Shown piece after piece: positions 8,915-19,072 of a DNA stretch of 64,000 nucleotides. The stretch spans positions 23,701-87,700 of the forward strand of contig JAJYUB010000011.1 of the NCBI GenBank assembly GCA_021792795.1, given 5' to 3'. Both the position numbers and the translations under genes were made by a program. The stretch comes from Acidobacteriota bacterium. Lineage in GTDB: Bacteria; Acidobacteriota; Terriglobia; Terriglobales; Acidobacteriaceae. Position 1 is the stretch's first letter, and every line of letters starts with the position of its first letter. The notes beneath the pieces were generated by a model. It saw only the letters and a list, made by a program, of their open reading frames with translations, was not told where the DNA came from and made no database searches.

Positions 8915-9994
8915 TTATTCTCCCGCAGGCGCGCGCAGCAGCGCGGCCCCAAGCGCGACGACCTGGTCGCCATCGCGCAGACCACTGAGAACGACGACAT
9001 TCTGCTGCTGCATCTCGCCGATTTTCACGGGACGCCGTTCGTAATTGCCCGGAGAGGTCTGAACGAAGACCGAATCGAAATTGTTCTCGTGGATCACGGC
9101 GGAAGAAGGAACCAGAAATCCCTCCGTCGAGGAGCGATCGACGAGAATGTTCGCAAACATCTGCGGCTTCAATTTCATCTGGGGGTTGGCCAGCACGACA
9201 CGCACTTTCACGGCCAGCGTGGTGGGATCGAGCGATTGGGACAGATTGTCCACCTTGCCCGAGAGCGACAAACCGGAATACGCCGGGAAGGTCACTGTCA
9301 CCGGTCGCCCCACATGGATGCTGGCCAGATCGTTTTGATATGCGTCGCCCAGAATCCAAACATAGTCCAGGTTCGCGATGGTGGCCAGAGGAGTGGCATT
9401 GTCCAGCGAGCGCTGCCATTCCCCCACGGCCGTACCGGTGTCAAGTACAACGCCCGCGATGGGCGCGCGGATGGGAGCTTGATCGCTGTTGTCGTTCTCT
9501 GAAAAACCCAGCTCGTGAATCAGCTGCCGTGCCCGTTCCTGTTCAGAATGCGCCGCGTCGTCGGTCGCCACCAATTGTTCATAGTCTGCCTTCGCCAGCA
9601 CTTCATGCTGCAGCAACAGTTTGCCGCGAGTCAGCGCCTGATCGGCGAGCAGCACTTGAATTTTCGCCTTTTCAAAATCGGAGCGCGCCTGAGCGATGTC
9701 TCCGCTTTGCAGGACCGCGATCACCTGGCCAGCCTGGACCGTTTGTCCGGGCAGCACGGAAAACCGCACCAGGCGTCCGCTGAGCGGAGGAAACACCTGC
9801 ACCACTTTGGTGGGGTTGGCGACCACGCGCGCTGGAATATTGATCTGGTCAATCACCTTTTGGCTGTGAACGACGACAGTTTGCACAATGGTCCTTGAAG
9901 CCGGAGGCGGTGCGGTCGAGGCGGAATTCGAGCTGCAGCCGGCGACGCAAAGGGCGAGGGACGATGCTGCCAGGATCAGGTTGAGCGATTTCAT
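8915..9994 (-). CDS. cusB: Efflux periplasmic adaptor lipoprotein, CusB/HlyD type
   Basis: The membrane-fusion subunit linking the CusA-like pump to its outer-membrane channel (359 residues). The N-terminus is a lipoprotein signal (M-K-S-L-N, hydrophobic core, lipobox VAGC). A lipoyl-like half (P-L-S-G-R-L-V-R-F-S-V-L-P-G-Q-T-V), an alpha hairpin rich in A/E/R/Q at about 105-160, the second lipoyl half (I-R-A-P-I-A-G-V-V) and a beta-barrel follow in order. The start at 9994 has GGAG at good spacing and overlaps the stop of the upstream tolC-like gene by four bases (ATGA). No methionine-rich copper-binding N-terminus is seen, so the substrate may not be copper. Confidence 0.9.
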   Translation of the reverse strand: MKSLNLILAASSLALCVAGCSSNSASTAPPPASRTIVQTVVVHSQKVIDQINIPARVVANPTKVVQVFPPLSGRLVRFSVLPGQTVQAGQVIAVLQSGDIAQARSDFEKAKIQVLLADQALTRGKLLLQHEVLAKADYEQLVATDDAAHSEQERARQLIHELGFSENDNSDQAPIRAPIAGVVLDTGTAVGEWQRSLDNATPLATIANLDYVWILGDAYQNDLASIHVGRPVTVTFPAYSGLSLSGKVDNLSQSLDPTTLAVKVRVVLANPQMKLKPQMFANILVDRSSTEGFLVPSSAVIHENNFDSVFVQTSPGNYERRPVKIGEMQQQNVVVLSGLRDGDQVVALGAALLRAPAGE

Positions 9995-11253
9995 GGGAGG
10001 ATCTCCGTTGCGGTTGCATCGCTGAGTTGATGAATGCTCAACCACACCTGCGCGTTGGCGTTCAAAGCGTCTAGATTGGTTTGCCGGTCGTCGTGCAAGG
10101 CATCCAGGTAGTCGAGCAGCGTATAACTGCCGTGGCGATATCCGAACTCCAGGTTGTTCAAGATGGTCCCGGCTTCCTGCAGATAATGCGCGTTATAGCG
10201 CTGGGCCAATGTCTGCGCGGCCTGGTAAGCGGCCCAGGCTTGATCGACGTCCGACAGGACCAGGCTGCGGGCGGCGATCTCTGAAAAGCGGCTGGATCGC
10301 GCGGTGAATCGCGTCGCCTGCTTCTCGCCTTGATTGCGATCGAAAATGCGCAACGGGATGCTGACGTAGAATCCCGCCGAGTTGTAGGTGCCGGTCCGGC
10401 TATATCCCGCGTCCAACGTGGGATCTGTGGCGCCATTGGCGTCCGCCAGTTTGACATTGGCATCCGCCACCAGAATCGCCTGTTGCGTCGCGCGGTAATC
10501 CGGTCGCGCAGCCAGCGCCTTTTGCTCCAGGTCCGGCAAAGACAATGTAAGCTGCGGAGGATCCAGTGTTCCGGCAATGGCGAAGCGGCTGCTTGGATGC
10601 TCGCTGCCAAGCAGTTGCTGCAACTGGTCGCTGTTTTGCGCCAGATTGACCCGGGCATTCTCGTAATCGGACTCGAAGCCCGCCAATTGCAGGTCAATAC
10701 GATCGAAGTCGGTCTGGCTGATGGCGCCCGCTTGCAGGCGTACATGACTCAGGTCGACGGTTTTGCGATAGCTGGTGAGGTTGCTGTCCGCAAGTTGCAG
10801 CGCAGCTTTGGCCAGCAGCATGTTGGTGAACGCCTGCTTCACCGCAAGCACAGTCTGCCGTTCCAGATCGCGATACTGGCTTTCCGTGACCTGCGTGGAA
10901 GCCCGCGCGCTGTCCAATCGCCATCGGCGCTTCTGTCCGCGCTCAAAAAGACGCGAGACATCGCCGGTGTAGGTATAGGGGCTGGCGGGATTGTTGGCTG
11001 GCAAGGTGACGTCGGAACCGCTGAGCGTAAAGACCGGGTTCTGGCGCAGCCCTGCTGTGATTTCTTCCGCCCGCGTCGATTCCAGGTTCTGCTGGGCCGC
11101 CAGCAGCGTAGGGTTTTTGCGAAGAGCCAACGCAACCGCCTGCCGCAGCGTCAGCGGCATGGAAGGCGTGGTCGGCGTCTGCGCCGAGGCTTGTTGCCAA
11201 TACAGCAACAGCAGGACGCAGACCCCCAGGGTCATCCTTCGGGAGAGCTTCAT
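9991..11253 (-). CDS. TolC-family outer-membrane efflux protein
   Basis: The outer-membrane channel of the efflux system and first gene of the three-gene operon (420 residues). It has a signal peptide (M-K-L-S-R-R, hydrophobic core, cleavage after A-S-A) and two OEP repeats at about 30-215 and 235-415. Repeated L-R-x-A-V-A-L-A-L-x-x-N-P and L-E-x-K-A-L-A-x-R-P-D segments are characteristic. ATG 11253 has AAGGAA 8 nt upstream; a longer reading adds 15 unconserved residues. It closes with an ATGA overlap into cusB. Confidence 0.9.
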   Translation of the reverse strand: MKLSRRMTLGVCVLLLLYWQQASAQTPTTPSMPLTLRQAVALALRKNPTLLAAQQNLESTRAEEITAGLRQNPVFTLSGSDVTLPANNPASPYTYTGDVSRLFERGQKRRWRLDSARASTQVTESQYRDLERQTVLAVKQAFTNMLLAKAALQLADSNLTSYRKTVDLSHVRLQAGAISQTDFDRIDLQLAGFESDYENARVNLAQNSDQLQQLLGSEHPSSRFAIAGTLDPPQLTLSLPDLEQKALAARPDYRATQQAILVADANVKLADANGATDPTLDAGYSRTGTYNSAGFYVSIPLRIFDRNQGEKQATRFTARSSRFSEIAARSLVLSDVDQAWAAYQAAQTLAQRYNAHYLQEAGTILNNLEFGYRHGSYTLLDYLDALHDDRQTNLDALNANAQVWLSIHQLSDATATEILP

Positions 11254-11401
11254 GATGGTTCCTTGCAACTCTGGATAGAAAGCGCATGGCCCGGGCATAT
11301 CGCCACAGGAAATACCTCATACTGTCAACTCGTCACGAGCTTCGTCGAAGCAGTGATAAGAAACTTATAAGGAAACAATAAGAATTGTGGGAGTAGCGCA
11401 A

Positions 11402-11818
11402 CTAGCCGGCGACGGGAGGGGCACGACCCTGGGTGGTGTGCCGATGCCAGCAAAAGGCAGGATGAAATTCTCGAACAGTCTCTAATGGATACGCAACCGG
11501 AACGGGCGCGAACAATCGATCGCGCACAGGCAAGAAAAGGGCTGTGTGAAGATGAACGGGAGAATGGCCAAGAGCGACGGCTTCAAATCGGCGCACGATT
11601 TGCTCACTGTCCGTCGGCGTGACCATGGCCTGCAGGTCGTCCGTCATGGAGATGACCGGAAACAGCATCGCGACGAGGACGAGGTAGGAGATCCAGGCTG
11701 TGGAGTGCGAATGCACGTAGTCGTGAGACACGCCTCCGCGTCTGCCTCTGGACTTGAGTAAGAGCGCGCCCAGGGCCACGGAAGCCGCCAGCCACAGAAG
11801 ATTGAGTAGTAACTCCAC
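11402..11818 (-). CDS. Small membrane protein upstream of efflux operon, unknown function
   Basis: A 138-residue protein starting at GTG. Two hydrophobic helices are visible, residues about 3-22 and 43-62, the second ending in F-P-V-I-S-M-T-D-D-L. The remainder is hydrophilic and ends with a His/Pro-rich tail. I recognise no domain. It sits on the same strand 148 nt before the tolC-cusB-cusA operon, and its position suggests an accessory or regulatory membrane protein of the pump; that is context only. The ribosome binding site is weak, so the exact start is uncertain. Confidence 0.6.
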   Translation of the reverse strand: MELLLNLLWLAASVALGALLLKSRGRRGGVSHDYVHSHSTAWISYLVLVAMLFPVISMTDDLQAMVTPTDSEQIVRRFEAVALGHSPVHLHTALFLPVRDRLFAPVPVAYPLETVREFHPAFCWHRHTTQGRAPPVAG

Positions 11819-11975
11819 AGACTTACCGGTTATTGTATGTTATGGATGTGTCTTTTTAAGGAATCTCCGCGAAGAATCACTGTCCGGCTCTTTCTTTTTC
11901 TGTGGATGCAGCGACGAAGGTCCTTTTGCTGCGTCTAGTTAGACTGGTCGCGAACAGGCATCATGGAGTCACACC

Positions 11976-12251
11976 ATGGCATGGGATGAGTCGTTTATAT
12001 GTAACATCTGCGGAACCGTCAAGCTCGAGTCCAACCACTGGTGGATGATCGCGCTGGGAAATGTATTCTGCTTTGAAGAGGGCCAGCCTTCGCGACACTT
12101 CACGCTGCTGCCATGGAATGAGGAAGAATCCAGGAATCCAGACGTCTACCATGTGTGCGGAGAGGGCTGCGCCACCAAGGCGCTGGAACGTTTTATGTCT
12201 TCCGGCACTCTTGAAGGTTCAAGGGCCGATATCCGCACAACCGCCGGATGA
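11976..12251 (+). CDS. Small CxxC...CxxxC protein, unknown function
   Basis: A 91-residue cytosolic protein with a C-N-I-C pair at residues 9-12 and a second pair in V-C-G-E-G-C near residue 61, spaced like a zinc ribbon. It is rich in aromatic residues (HWWM, LLPWNEEE). GGAG lies about 9 nt upstream of the ATG. No known family is recognised. It is convergent with the next small gene (6 nt between stops). A role in metal sensing near the efflux locus is possible but unsupported. Confidence 0.6.
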   Translation: MAWDESFICNICGTVKLESNHWWMIALGNVFCFEEGQPSRHFTLLPWNEEESRNPDVYHVCGEGCATKALERFMSSGTLEGSRADIRTTAG

Positions 12252-12257
12252 CCGCGG

Positions 12258-12500
12258 CTACATGACCATCGCCAGCTTTTCAAGCTCGGCCTGTATGCCG
12301 GCGATGGAGTGCGAGATGCCTTCGCCACGCAGCACGGCGTCGCGCGCGCTCTGCCGCGAAACGCCATACCCGCGTCCAGCCAGAAAGCTGCTGATCAGGT
12401 CGGCTGCCTGCCAGCTATCCAGTCCTTGCTGCAGCAGTCCTTCCCGCAGTTCCTGCAACTCCACCGTGGGAAATTTCTCGATGTCTTTACCAGCAGGCAT
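12258..12500 (-). CDS. Small hypothetical protein
   Basis: An 80-residue soluble, largely helical protein with a G-L-D-S-W-Q-A-A-D-L-I-S-S-F-L segment followed by G-R-G-Y-G-V-S-R. No cysteine, signal peptide or membrane helix is seen. ATG 12500 is preferred over one 36 nt upstream because AAGGAAGG lies 11 nt before it. I do not recognise the family. It is transcribed away from folD and its product may be an acidobacterial orphan. Confidence 0.5.
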   Translation of the reverse strand: MPAGKDIEKFPTVELQELREGLLQQGLDSWQAADLISSFLAGRGYGVSRQSARDAVLRGEGISHSIAGIQAELEKLAMVM

Positions 12501-12790
12501 GAGGCGTCCGACCTTCCTTGTTGCGCGTCCCGTCACGGCCGCAACGTATTTCCTCGTATAGTAAGACTCATCTTCGCTTCCATTTGTTGCTAAGAAACTG
12601 CAAAAAAAACGTGTATCCGGTGAACATCTAAAATCTTCTATCGGCAGTTGTTCGACTCCGGAGAGAAACTTTCGTCATCCGAAATGGTTACGCACAGACA
12701 CACTTTCGCATTTCTACAGTCCAACAGCCGAATCGACGAGAGGAGCCATACACGTCCCCGCTTGGCATCCGGTACCATAGAAACAAGCCC

Positions 12791-13726
<936 letters not shown>

Positions 13727-13745
13727 GTCAGGAGAGAAAAGCGTT

Positions 13746-14447
13746 ATGCTGCGCGTTGGGCTTACTGGAGGACTTGCAAGCGGAAAGAGCACGGTGGCCA
13801 GCTTGTTCGCTCGCCACGACGTATACATCCTGAACGCGGACCAGATTGGCCGCGAATTGATGCAGCCGGGACAGACGGTGTACGCAGCCATTCTTTCTCA
13901 CTTCCGCCAATATCCGGATGTACCGCCTTTGATGTTGGCCGACGGACATCTCGACCGCTCCGCGCTGGCGCGCTATGTGTTGTCGACGGGCCGGCTCGAC
14001 GAATTGAGTCGAATTGTGCATCCCGCCGTGGTCGCAGAACAGCAGCATCGTATGGACGCGATCTTTCGTAATGATCCGGACGCCATCGTAATGGTCGAAT
14101 CTGCGCTGATATTTGAAGCCGACCGGGCTGGAACCATCCCCGGATTCAGCCAAAGATTTGATAAGTTGATTCTGGTGACCGCTCCGGAGGATCTCCGGCT
14201 GGCTCGCTACCTGGCGCGCAGCGGCGAAGCCTGTTCCGCGGAAGAACGCGCCGCGCTGGAGGACGATGGTCGAAAAAGGATTGCCATGCAAATGACCGAC
14301 CGGGAGAAAACTCCCTTCTGCGATTTCATCATTGAAAATTCCGGGACGGTGGAAAAACTGGAGGCCGAGGCGCAGCTTATTCTGAAAGAGTTGCAACGGG
14401 AGAATTTGCGGCTGAGAAATGAAGGAGCAACGCCTGTCGCACCTTAA
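13746..14447 (+). CDS. coaE: Dephospho-CoA kinase
   Basis: Catalyses the last step of coenzyme A synthesis, phosphorylating the 3'-hydroxyl of dephospho-CoA with ATP. The N-terminal P-loop G-L-A-S-G-K-S-T (residues 9-16), the D-x-I-G-R-E-L segment, the H-P-x-V lid motif and A-R-Y-L-A-R-S are diagnostic. The 233-residue length is a little above the usual 200-210. An AGGAGA ribosome site precedes the ATG. It is probably co-transcribed with folD (19 nt gap). Confidence 0.95.
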   Translation: MLRVGLTGGLASGKSTVASLFARHDVYILNADQIGRELMQPGQTVYAAILSHFRQYPDVPPLMLADGHLDRSALARYVLSTGRLDELSRIVHPAVVAEQQHRMDAIFRNDPDAIVMVESALIFEADRAGTIPGFSQRFDKLILVTAPEDLRLARYLARSGEACSAEERAALEDDGRKRIAMQMTDREKTPFCDFIIENSGTVEKLEAEAQLILKELQRENLRLRNEGATPVAP

Positions 14448-14523
14448 ACGCGAAACAACCGAAATGCAGCATTTGAATCCTAAGAGACATGCGCGGTAAG
14501 GGAAAACTGGTCCCATCTATTCT

Positions 14524-14558
14524 GTTGCCGTGACCTGCGAGGCACAGGTCATGGCAAC
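14524..14558 (+). other. Long hairpin in htrA leader
   Basis: A 14-bp stem (GTTGCCGTGACCTG pairing with CAGGTCATGGCAAC, one G-T wobble) with a 7-nt loop, ending 24 nt before the htrA start codon. No U-tract follows, so it is not a classic Rho-independent terminator for coaE. It could be an attenuator or a structured 5' leader of the protease gene. Confidence 0.55.
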
Positions 14559-14582
14559 GGGAGAATTGAGAGTTCTGCATCG

Positions 14583-15776
14583 ATGAAAGCACGCTTGTTG
14601 ATTTTGACCGTTGCCATTCTGGGCGGGTTCTACTTTGTCACAACGCACACCTTTTCGACCGGCGGCGACCGTGGATGGTTTACCTGGGCTGCCAGCGGTT
14701 CAGCCACGCCAAACAGCGGACCTCTGCCCGGCGGCATGCAGATTACCGCCGCTGAAGCGGCGCCGGCCCTGTTGCCCACCGAGCAGAACAACATCGCGGT
14801 CTACAAAAAAGCGCTGCCCTCGGTGGTGAATATCACCTCCAGCATGGTCACCTACGACTTTTTTTATGGCGCGGTGCCGGAGCAAGGCCAAGGCTCCGGT
14901 TTCATCCTAAATAAGAAGGGCGACATTCTCACCAATTTCCATGTGGTCTCGAACGCGCAGACGGTGGAAGTGACACTGTACAACAAACACCGTTACAAAG
15001 CCCAAGTGTTGATGACAGACCGTGCCCACGATCTCGCGCTCCTCAAGATCGAGGCGCCGGACCTGCAACCGGCCACCTTGGCCACCTCGCGTGGACTGCA
15101 AGTCGGTCAGCTTGTCTATGCCATTGGCAATCCCTTCGGCCTCAGCGGAACCATGACCCGGGGCATCATCAGCTCCATCCGCTCGATACGCGGCCCCATG
15201 GGCAATTTGATCTCCGACGCAATTCAAACCGATGCCGCCATCAATCCTGGCAACTCCGGAGGGCCGCTGTTAAATTCGCAGGGCGATGTCATCGGCATGA
15301 ATACCATGATCGACACTGGCGGCGGTGCTAACCAAAATGCCGGCATCGGCTTTGCCATCCCAATCGATGCCGCCAAGGCTGCCCTGAACGATTTTGCCCG
15401 CTACGGCAAGGTCCTGCGTCCCACACTGGGGGCCCACTACCTGTCGATCGGACCGGACATCGCCAGCCAGCTCGGATTGCCGCCTGTCCCCGGCGTCCTG
15501 GTCGAGCGAACCGTTGCAGGCGGTCCGGCGGACCGTGCCGGAATCCATGGAGGAACGCAGCAAGCGTACCTCGGCAACACGCCGATTTATATCGGCGGAG
15601 ATTTGATTGTTGCAATTGACGGCGATCAGGTGACAAACGATCAGGACATTGCGGAGATTATGGATGGCCACCAGGCAGGCCAGACCGTCACTGTCACCGT
15701 CTATCGCGGCCAGAAACGCATGGACATCAAAGTGGTCCTGGGGATTGCCGGAGATTCTGGCGACGTGCAGGTGTAG
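14583..15776 (+). CDS. HtrA/DegP-family serine protease with PDZ domain
   Basis: An envelope quality-control protease of 397 residues. A single N-terminal hydrophobic segment (residues 4-20) acts as signal or anchor. The trypsin-like domain spans about 70-265 with the triad H120 (LTNFHVV), D150 (AHDLALL) and S225 (GNSGGPL). One PDZ domain lies at about 275-385, so this is the single-PDZ DegS/HhoA-like layout rather than two-PDZ DegP. It is preceded by the strong hairpin at 14524-14558. It is unrelated in architecture to the proteaseless PDZ protein at 3450. Confidence 0.93.
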   Translation: MKARLLILTVAILGGFYFVTTHTFSTGGDRGWFTWAASGSATPNSGPLPGGMQITAAEAAPALLPTEQNNIAVYKKALPSVVNITSSMVTYDFFYGAVPEQGQGSGFILNKKGDILTNFHVVSNAQTVEVTLYNKHRYKAQVLMTDRAHDLALLKIEAPDLQPATLATSRGLQVGQLVYAIGNPFGLSGTMTRGIISSIRSIRGPMGNLISDAIQTDAAINPGNSGGPLLNSQGDVIGMNTMIDTGGGANQNAGIGFAIPIDAAKAALNDFARYGKVLRPTLGAHYLSIGPDIASQLGLPPVPGVLVERTVAGGPADRAGIHGGTQQAYLGNTPIYIGGDLIVAIDGDQVTNDQDIAEIMDGHQAGQTVTVTVYRGQKRMDIKVVLGIAGDSGDVQV

Positions 15777-15785
15777 CGCTTCGCT

Positions 15786-15812
15786 GGAGAGCGCTCAGAG
15801 AAAGCACTCTCC
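15786..15812. terminator. Intergenic hairpin between convergent genes
   Basis: GGAGAG at 15786-15791 pairs with CTCTCC at 15807-15812, with three further inner pairs. It lies 10 nt past the htrA stop and between htrA and the convergent outer-membrane gene. There is no clear T-run on either side, so a termination role is tentative. Confidence 0.35.
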
Positions 15813-15920
15813 GAGTGGCAATCTCGGACGCGCTTGTATGCATTTTTTCATCGCGATACACGCCTCCCCCCTTTCGTGGATCGCGTTCACTCCGCAGGCT
15901 GCATCCGGGACTCGATGGTC

Positions 15921-16451
15921 TCAGGGCAACCGCACGACGATGCCTGTGCTGATGGTTTTCGGGTTGAAACTGCTGCCCAAGCCGGACAATCCTCCATAGC
16001 TGAATTCGATGGTCCGCCAGTCAATCCGGGGCAGGATCGTCCAATCCAGTCCCCCAAGAAACTGGTACTGGAATTTTGTGGCGCTGACCTGGGCAACTCC
16101 TTGCCCATAGTCGGCATGACCAGCGCCGATCAGTGCCTCCACGTACGGCTGGATGGGAAGGACGTGCGGGCGAAACACAAGGCGAGGCCCAACCAGACCG
16201 CTGTCGAGCGTCGTTGCACCTGTTCCCAAGATCGCTACGCGAGCGTCCACCCCGGAACTGAAAACCCAGAGATGCCCCTTATCGAGGTAGCCGCCGAACG
16301 TCGGCCCGTAGATCCAGTTCGTGTTCGGCACATTGAGTTTGGCGGCGCTGAGTTCTCCGTAAATCCCAACCTGCGCCGTGGCTGCCATTGCAGCAGAGAT
16401 GCACACCAGCAAACAAGCGATTCTCGATGCCTTCCGTTTGAATTCCGACAA
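15921..16451 (-). CDS. Outer-membrane beta-barrel-like protein, unknown function
   Basis: A 176-residue exported protein. After a short basic start there is a hydrophobic signal core (I-A-C-L-L-V-C-I-S-A-A-M-A-A-T-A-Q) and a mature part of alternating polar/hydrophobic strands rich in Gly and aromatics, ending in I-V-V-R-L-P, as in small OmpA/OmpW-like barrels. A TTG start at 16451 is proposed because AAGGGGG lies 5 nt upstream; ATG starts at 16478 and 16520 are possible but would add charged residues before the signal peptide. It follows rnr on the same strand (65 nt). Function is not predictable. Confidence 0.65.
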   Translation of the reverse strand: MSEFKRKASRIACLLVCISAAMAATAQVGIYGELSAAKLNVPNTNWIYGPTFGGYLDKGHLWVFSSGVDARVAILGTGATTLDSGLVGPRLVFRPHVLPIQPYVEALIGAGHADYGQGVAQVSATKFQYQFLGGLDWTILPRIDWRTIEFSYGGLSGLGSSFNPKTISTGIVVRLP

Positions 16452-16516
16452 AACTTCCCCCTTCGTGCCGCAGCACATTTGGCGAAATTTAGGCAAAACA
16501 GGCAAGCAAACCGGGC

Positions 16517-19072
16517 TCAACGCCGATTGCGGGATTTTGTTCGCGATCGCTTCGTTTGCCTCTTTTTGCTTGGATGCGCGGCAGCAAGTTGGGTCGCCTT
16601 TTCGCGGGACGGTTTTTTTCCGGAGTCCGTTGAAACCCGCTCCACCAGGGCAAACTGCAGCTTGTTTTCCACCCCATCAATGCGGTCTAGAATCACGCGA
16701 ACGGCGTCCCCAACTGAAATTTGATGGCCGCTGCTTCCGCCGAGGATTTGACGACTGTTCTCATTGAAACGGTAGCGATCGCCCTGCAACGTCGCCAGCG
16801 GAACCAGACCCTCTACGAACAGGTCGTCCAGTTCCACGAAAAGTCCAAACTTGGTGACGTTGAGGATGATGCCGGAAAACTCCTCGCCAATCCGGTCCTG
16901 CATGAAGCGGATTTTCTTCCATTCGATCAGTTCGCGCTCGGCGTCGGCTGCCCGGCGCTCGCACTGGCTCACCTCTTGCGCGATGGCGGCCAGCTCCTGC
17001 TCCTCGATCGGAGGCTGAACGACGGATCGCTCTTGACTTTGCATTCCCTGTCGTGTCCGACTCAAAGGCGACGAATTTCTCGGCGGCGAGCCGGCCTGCG
17101 TCAATTCACGATGGCCGTCGACTCCCGCAGCCAACATGGCTTTTGCAATGCGATGTACGATCAGATCGGCGTAGCGGCGAATCGGCGACGTGAAATGCGT
17201 GTAGCTCGGCGTTGCCAGGGCAAAGTGGCCCTCGTTCTTCTCGCTGTAGCGCGCCTGCTTCAGCGATCGCAGCATCAGGTAGGTCAGAATGCGTTCTTCA
17301 GGCTTGCCCGCCAGTCGCTCCGTCAGCTTCTGATACATCTGTGGCGTCACCAGAATGTCTTCTGGAATCTCGCGCATGCGCTTTTCGCCGCCGCCACTGC
17401 GCATGCGGTCCCGGCGATCGCCCCGCAATTCAACCCGTTTGACTGGCAGTGCGCCAATGCCGAGCGAATACCCAAAATGCGCGGCGATTTCTTCGAAATT
17501 CGCCACCCGCTTGGCATCCGGTTTTTCGTGGATACGATAAATGCTGGGCACGCCCAGCGACTCAATCCAACTGGCCACGCATTCGTTGGCGGCCAGCATA
17601 AATTCTTCAATCAGACGATTCGCCCAGGTCCGCTCAGACCGCACGATGCCGCGCATCCTGCCCTGGTCGTCGAATTCGATCACCGGCTCGGGCAAGTCGA
17701 AGTCGATCGATCCACGCTGTTCTCGTCGCGCATTCATCTTCTGGGCCAGCGCAAACATGCGCTCGAACTCCGGCACCAGCGCAGCGAATTCTTCCCGCGT
17801 CCGTAGGTCGCCCTGAAGAATGTTGTGAACCTGGGTGTAGGTCATGCGCCGAGCCGAGCGAATCACGCCTTCTGCGATCTCGGACGAGAGAACGTCTCCA
17901 TCCGGCCCGAGCTGCATCACGCAGGAAAGCACCAGTCGATCCTCATTCGGACGCAGACTGCAAACGTCAGTCGACAGCTCCATTGGCAACATCGGAATGG
18001 CGCGATCGGGAAAGTACACCGAGTTGCCGCGCAGGCGCGCTTCCAGATCGAGCGCTGTGCCAGGCCGAACATAGTGGGCGACGTCGGCGATATGCACCTG
18101 CAGTTCATAACCGCCGTTTTCCAGTTCGCGGACCAACACAGCATCGTCGAAGTCTTTCGCCGTTTCGCCGTCGATGGTGACAATCGGCAAATCGCGAAAA
18201 TCGCGCCGGGCGCGGCCGCTTTGCTCCCGGCTTTTTTGGTCGCTGGTGGGCGGCACAGCGACGGCGCGGGCCTCCTGCAACACTCGATCTGGAAAGATGT
18301 GAGGCAAATAGTGTTTGCGGATCAGAATTTCAACATCCACGCCGAAGGCGTCTCGGTCGCCAAGGACTTCAATTACCCGGCCTCGCGCTGGTCGCGTTGC
18401 TGTTGGCCAATCCGTAATGGCAACATCGACGACCAGACCCTCCAGGTCATCATAGCTCTCGTGTTGTTCCGCCGCCTCCGCACCCAAAACGCGGTCTAAA
18501 GTCTCCGCGTGCTCTGGAATCTCCGCGCCAAACGGGACCAGGACCGCTTCGCTGATACGCGCGTTCAAGGGCGTCACAAAATTGCCGGGTATCCGTTCGC
18601 CCCGCTGCGTGCGCCTTCCGTTGGCATAGTGAAAGATGCCCACCACGGTAGGATTGTGGCGCTCCAGCACTCGCAGAATGCGCCCGGCACGACGCCCGTC
18701 GCCCCGCAACGGCAGCAGTTCCACCAACACCAGATCGCCCTGCATGGCGCTTTCCATGCTGTCCGGAGGAATGAAGATGTCCTCTTCCCCGGTTTTTTCC
18801 CGGGTGTCCGTGCGAACGAATCCATAGCCATCCCGGTGCATGTCCAGACGCCCGCTGACCCAGTTGTTGCGCTTGCGGGCCGCTGCGGCCACGCCCCAGA
18901 ACTCACGGTCGATTTTCACCAGTTGGCCGCTGGCGGTCAGGCGATCGAGTTGCTCCAGCAGCAGACGACGCTCCCGCCCGCCGCCCAGTCCCAGCTCCCG
19001 TACCAACTGCTTATAGCCGGCACGCTGTCCTGGGGAACGGGAAACGCGGTCAAAAAGTTCTTTGTCTGTCAT
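16517..19072 (-). CDS. rnr: Ribonuclease R
   Basis: A processive 3'-5' exoribonuclease that degrades structured RNA (851 residues). Order of domains: N-terminal winged helix (about 5-65), cold-shock/OB region (about 75-230), the RNB catalytic domain (about 290-640) containing I-D-G-E-T-A-K-D-F-D-D-A-V, whose aspartates bind Mg, a C-terminal S1 domain (about 725-800) and a Lys/Arg-rich tail typical of RNase R rather than RNase II. A Ser/Arg-rich insertion (Q-A-G-S-P-P-R-N-S-S) near 660 within the RNB-S1 junction is unusual. GAGG precedes the ATG. Confidence 0.95.
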   Translation of the reverse strand: MTDKELFDRVSRSPGQRAGYKQLVRELGLGGGRERRLLLEQLDRLTASGQLVKIDREFWGVAAAARKRNNWVSGRLDMHRDGYGFVRTDTREKTGEEDIFIPPDSMESAMQGDLVLVELLPLRGDGRRAGRILRVLERHNPTVVGIFHYANGRRTQRGERIPGNFVTPLNARISEAVLVPFGAEIPEHAETLDRVLGAEAAEQHESYDDLEGLVVDVAITDWPTATRPARGRVIEVLGDRDAFGVDVEILIRKHYLPHIFPDRVLQEARAVAVPPTSDQKSREQSGRARRDFRDLPIVTIDGETAKDFDDAVLVRELENGGYELQVHIADVAHYVRPGTALDLEARLRGNSVYFPDRAIPMLPMELSTDVCSLRPNEDRLVLSCVMQLGPDGDVLSSEIAEGVIRSARRMTYTQVHNILQGDLRTREEFAALVPEFERMFALAQKMNARREQRGSIDFDLPEPVIEFDDQGRMRGIVRSERTWANRLIEEFMLAANECVASWIESLGVPSIYRIHEKPDAKRVANFEEIAAHFGYSLGIGALPVKRVELRGDRRDRMRSGGGEKRMREIPEDILVTPQMYQKLTERLAGKPEERILTYLMLRSLKQARYSEKNEGHFALATPSYTHFTSPIRRYADLIVHRIAKAMLAAGVDGHRELTQAGSPPRNSSPLSRTRQGMQSQERSVVQPPIEEQELAAIAQEVSQCERRAADAERELIEWKKIRFMQDRIGEEFSGIILNVTKFGLFVELDDLFVEGLVPLATLQGDRYRFNENSRQILGGSSGHQISVGDAVRVILDRIDGVENKLQFALVERVSTDSGKKPSREKATQLAAAHPSKKRQTKRSRTKSRNRR

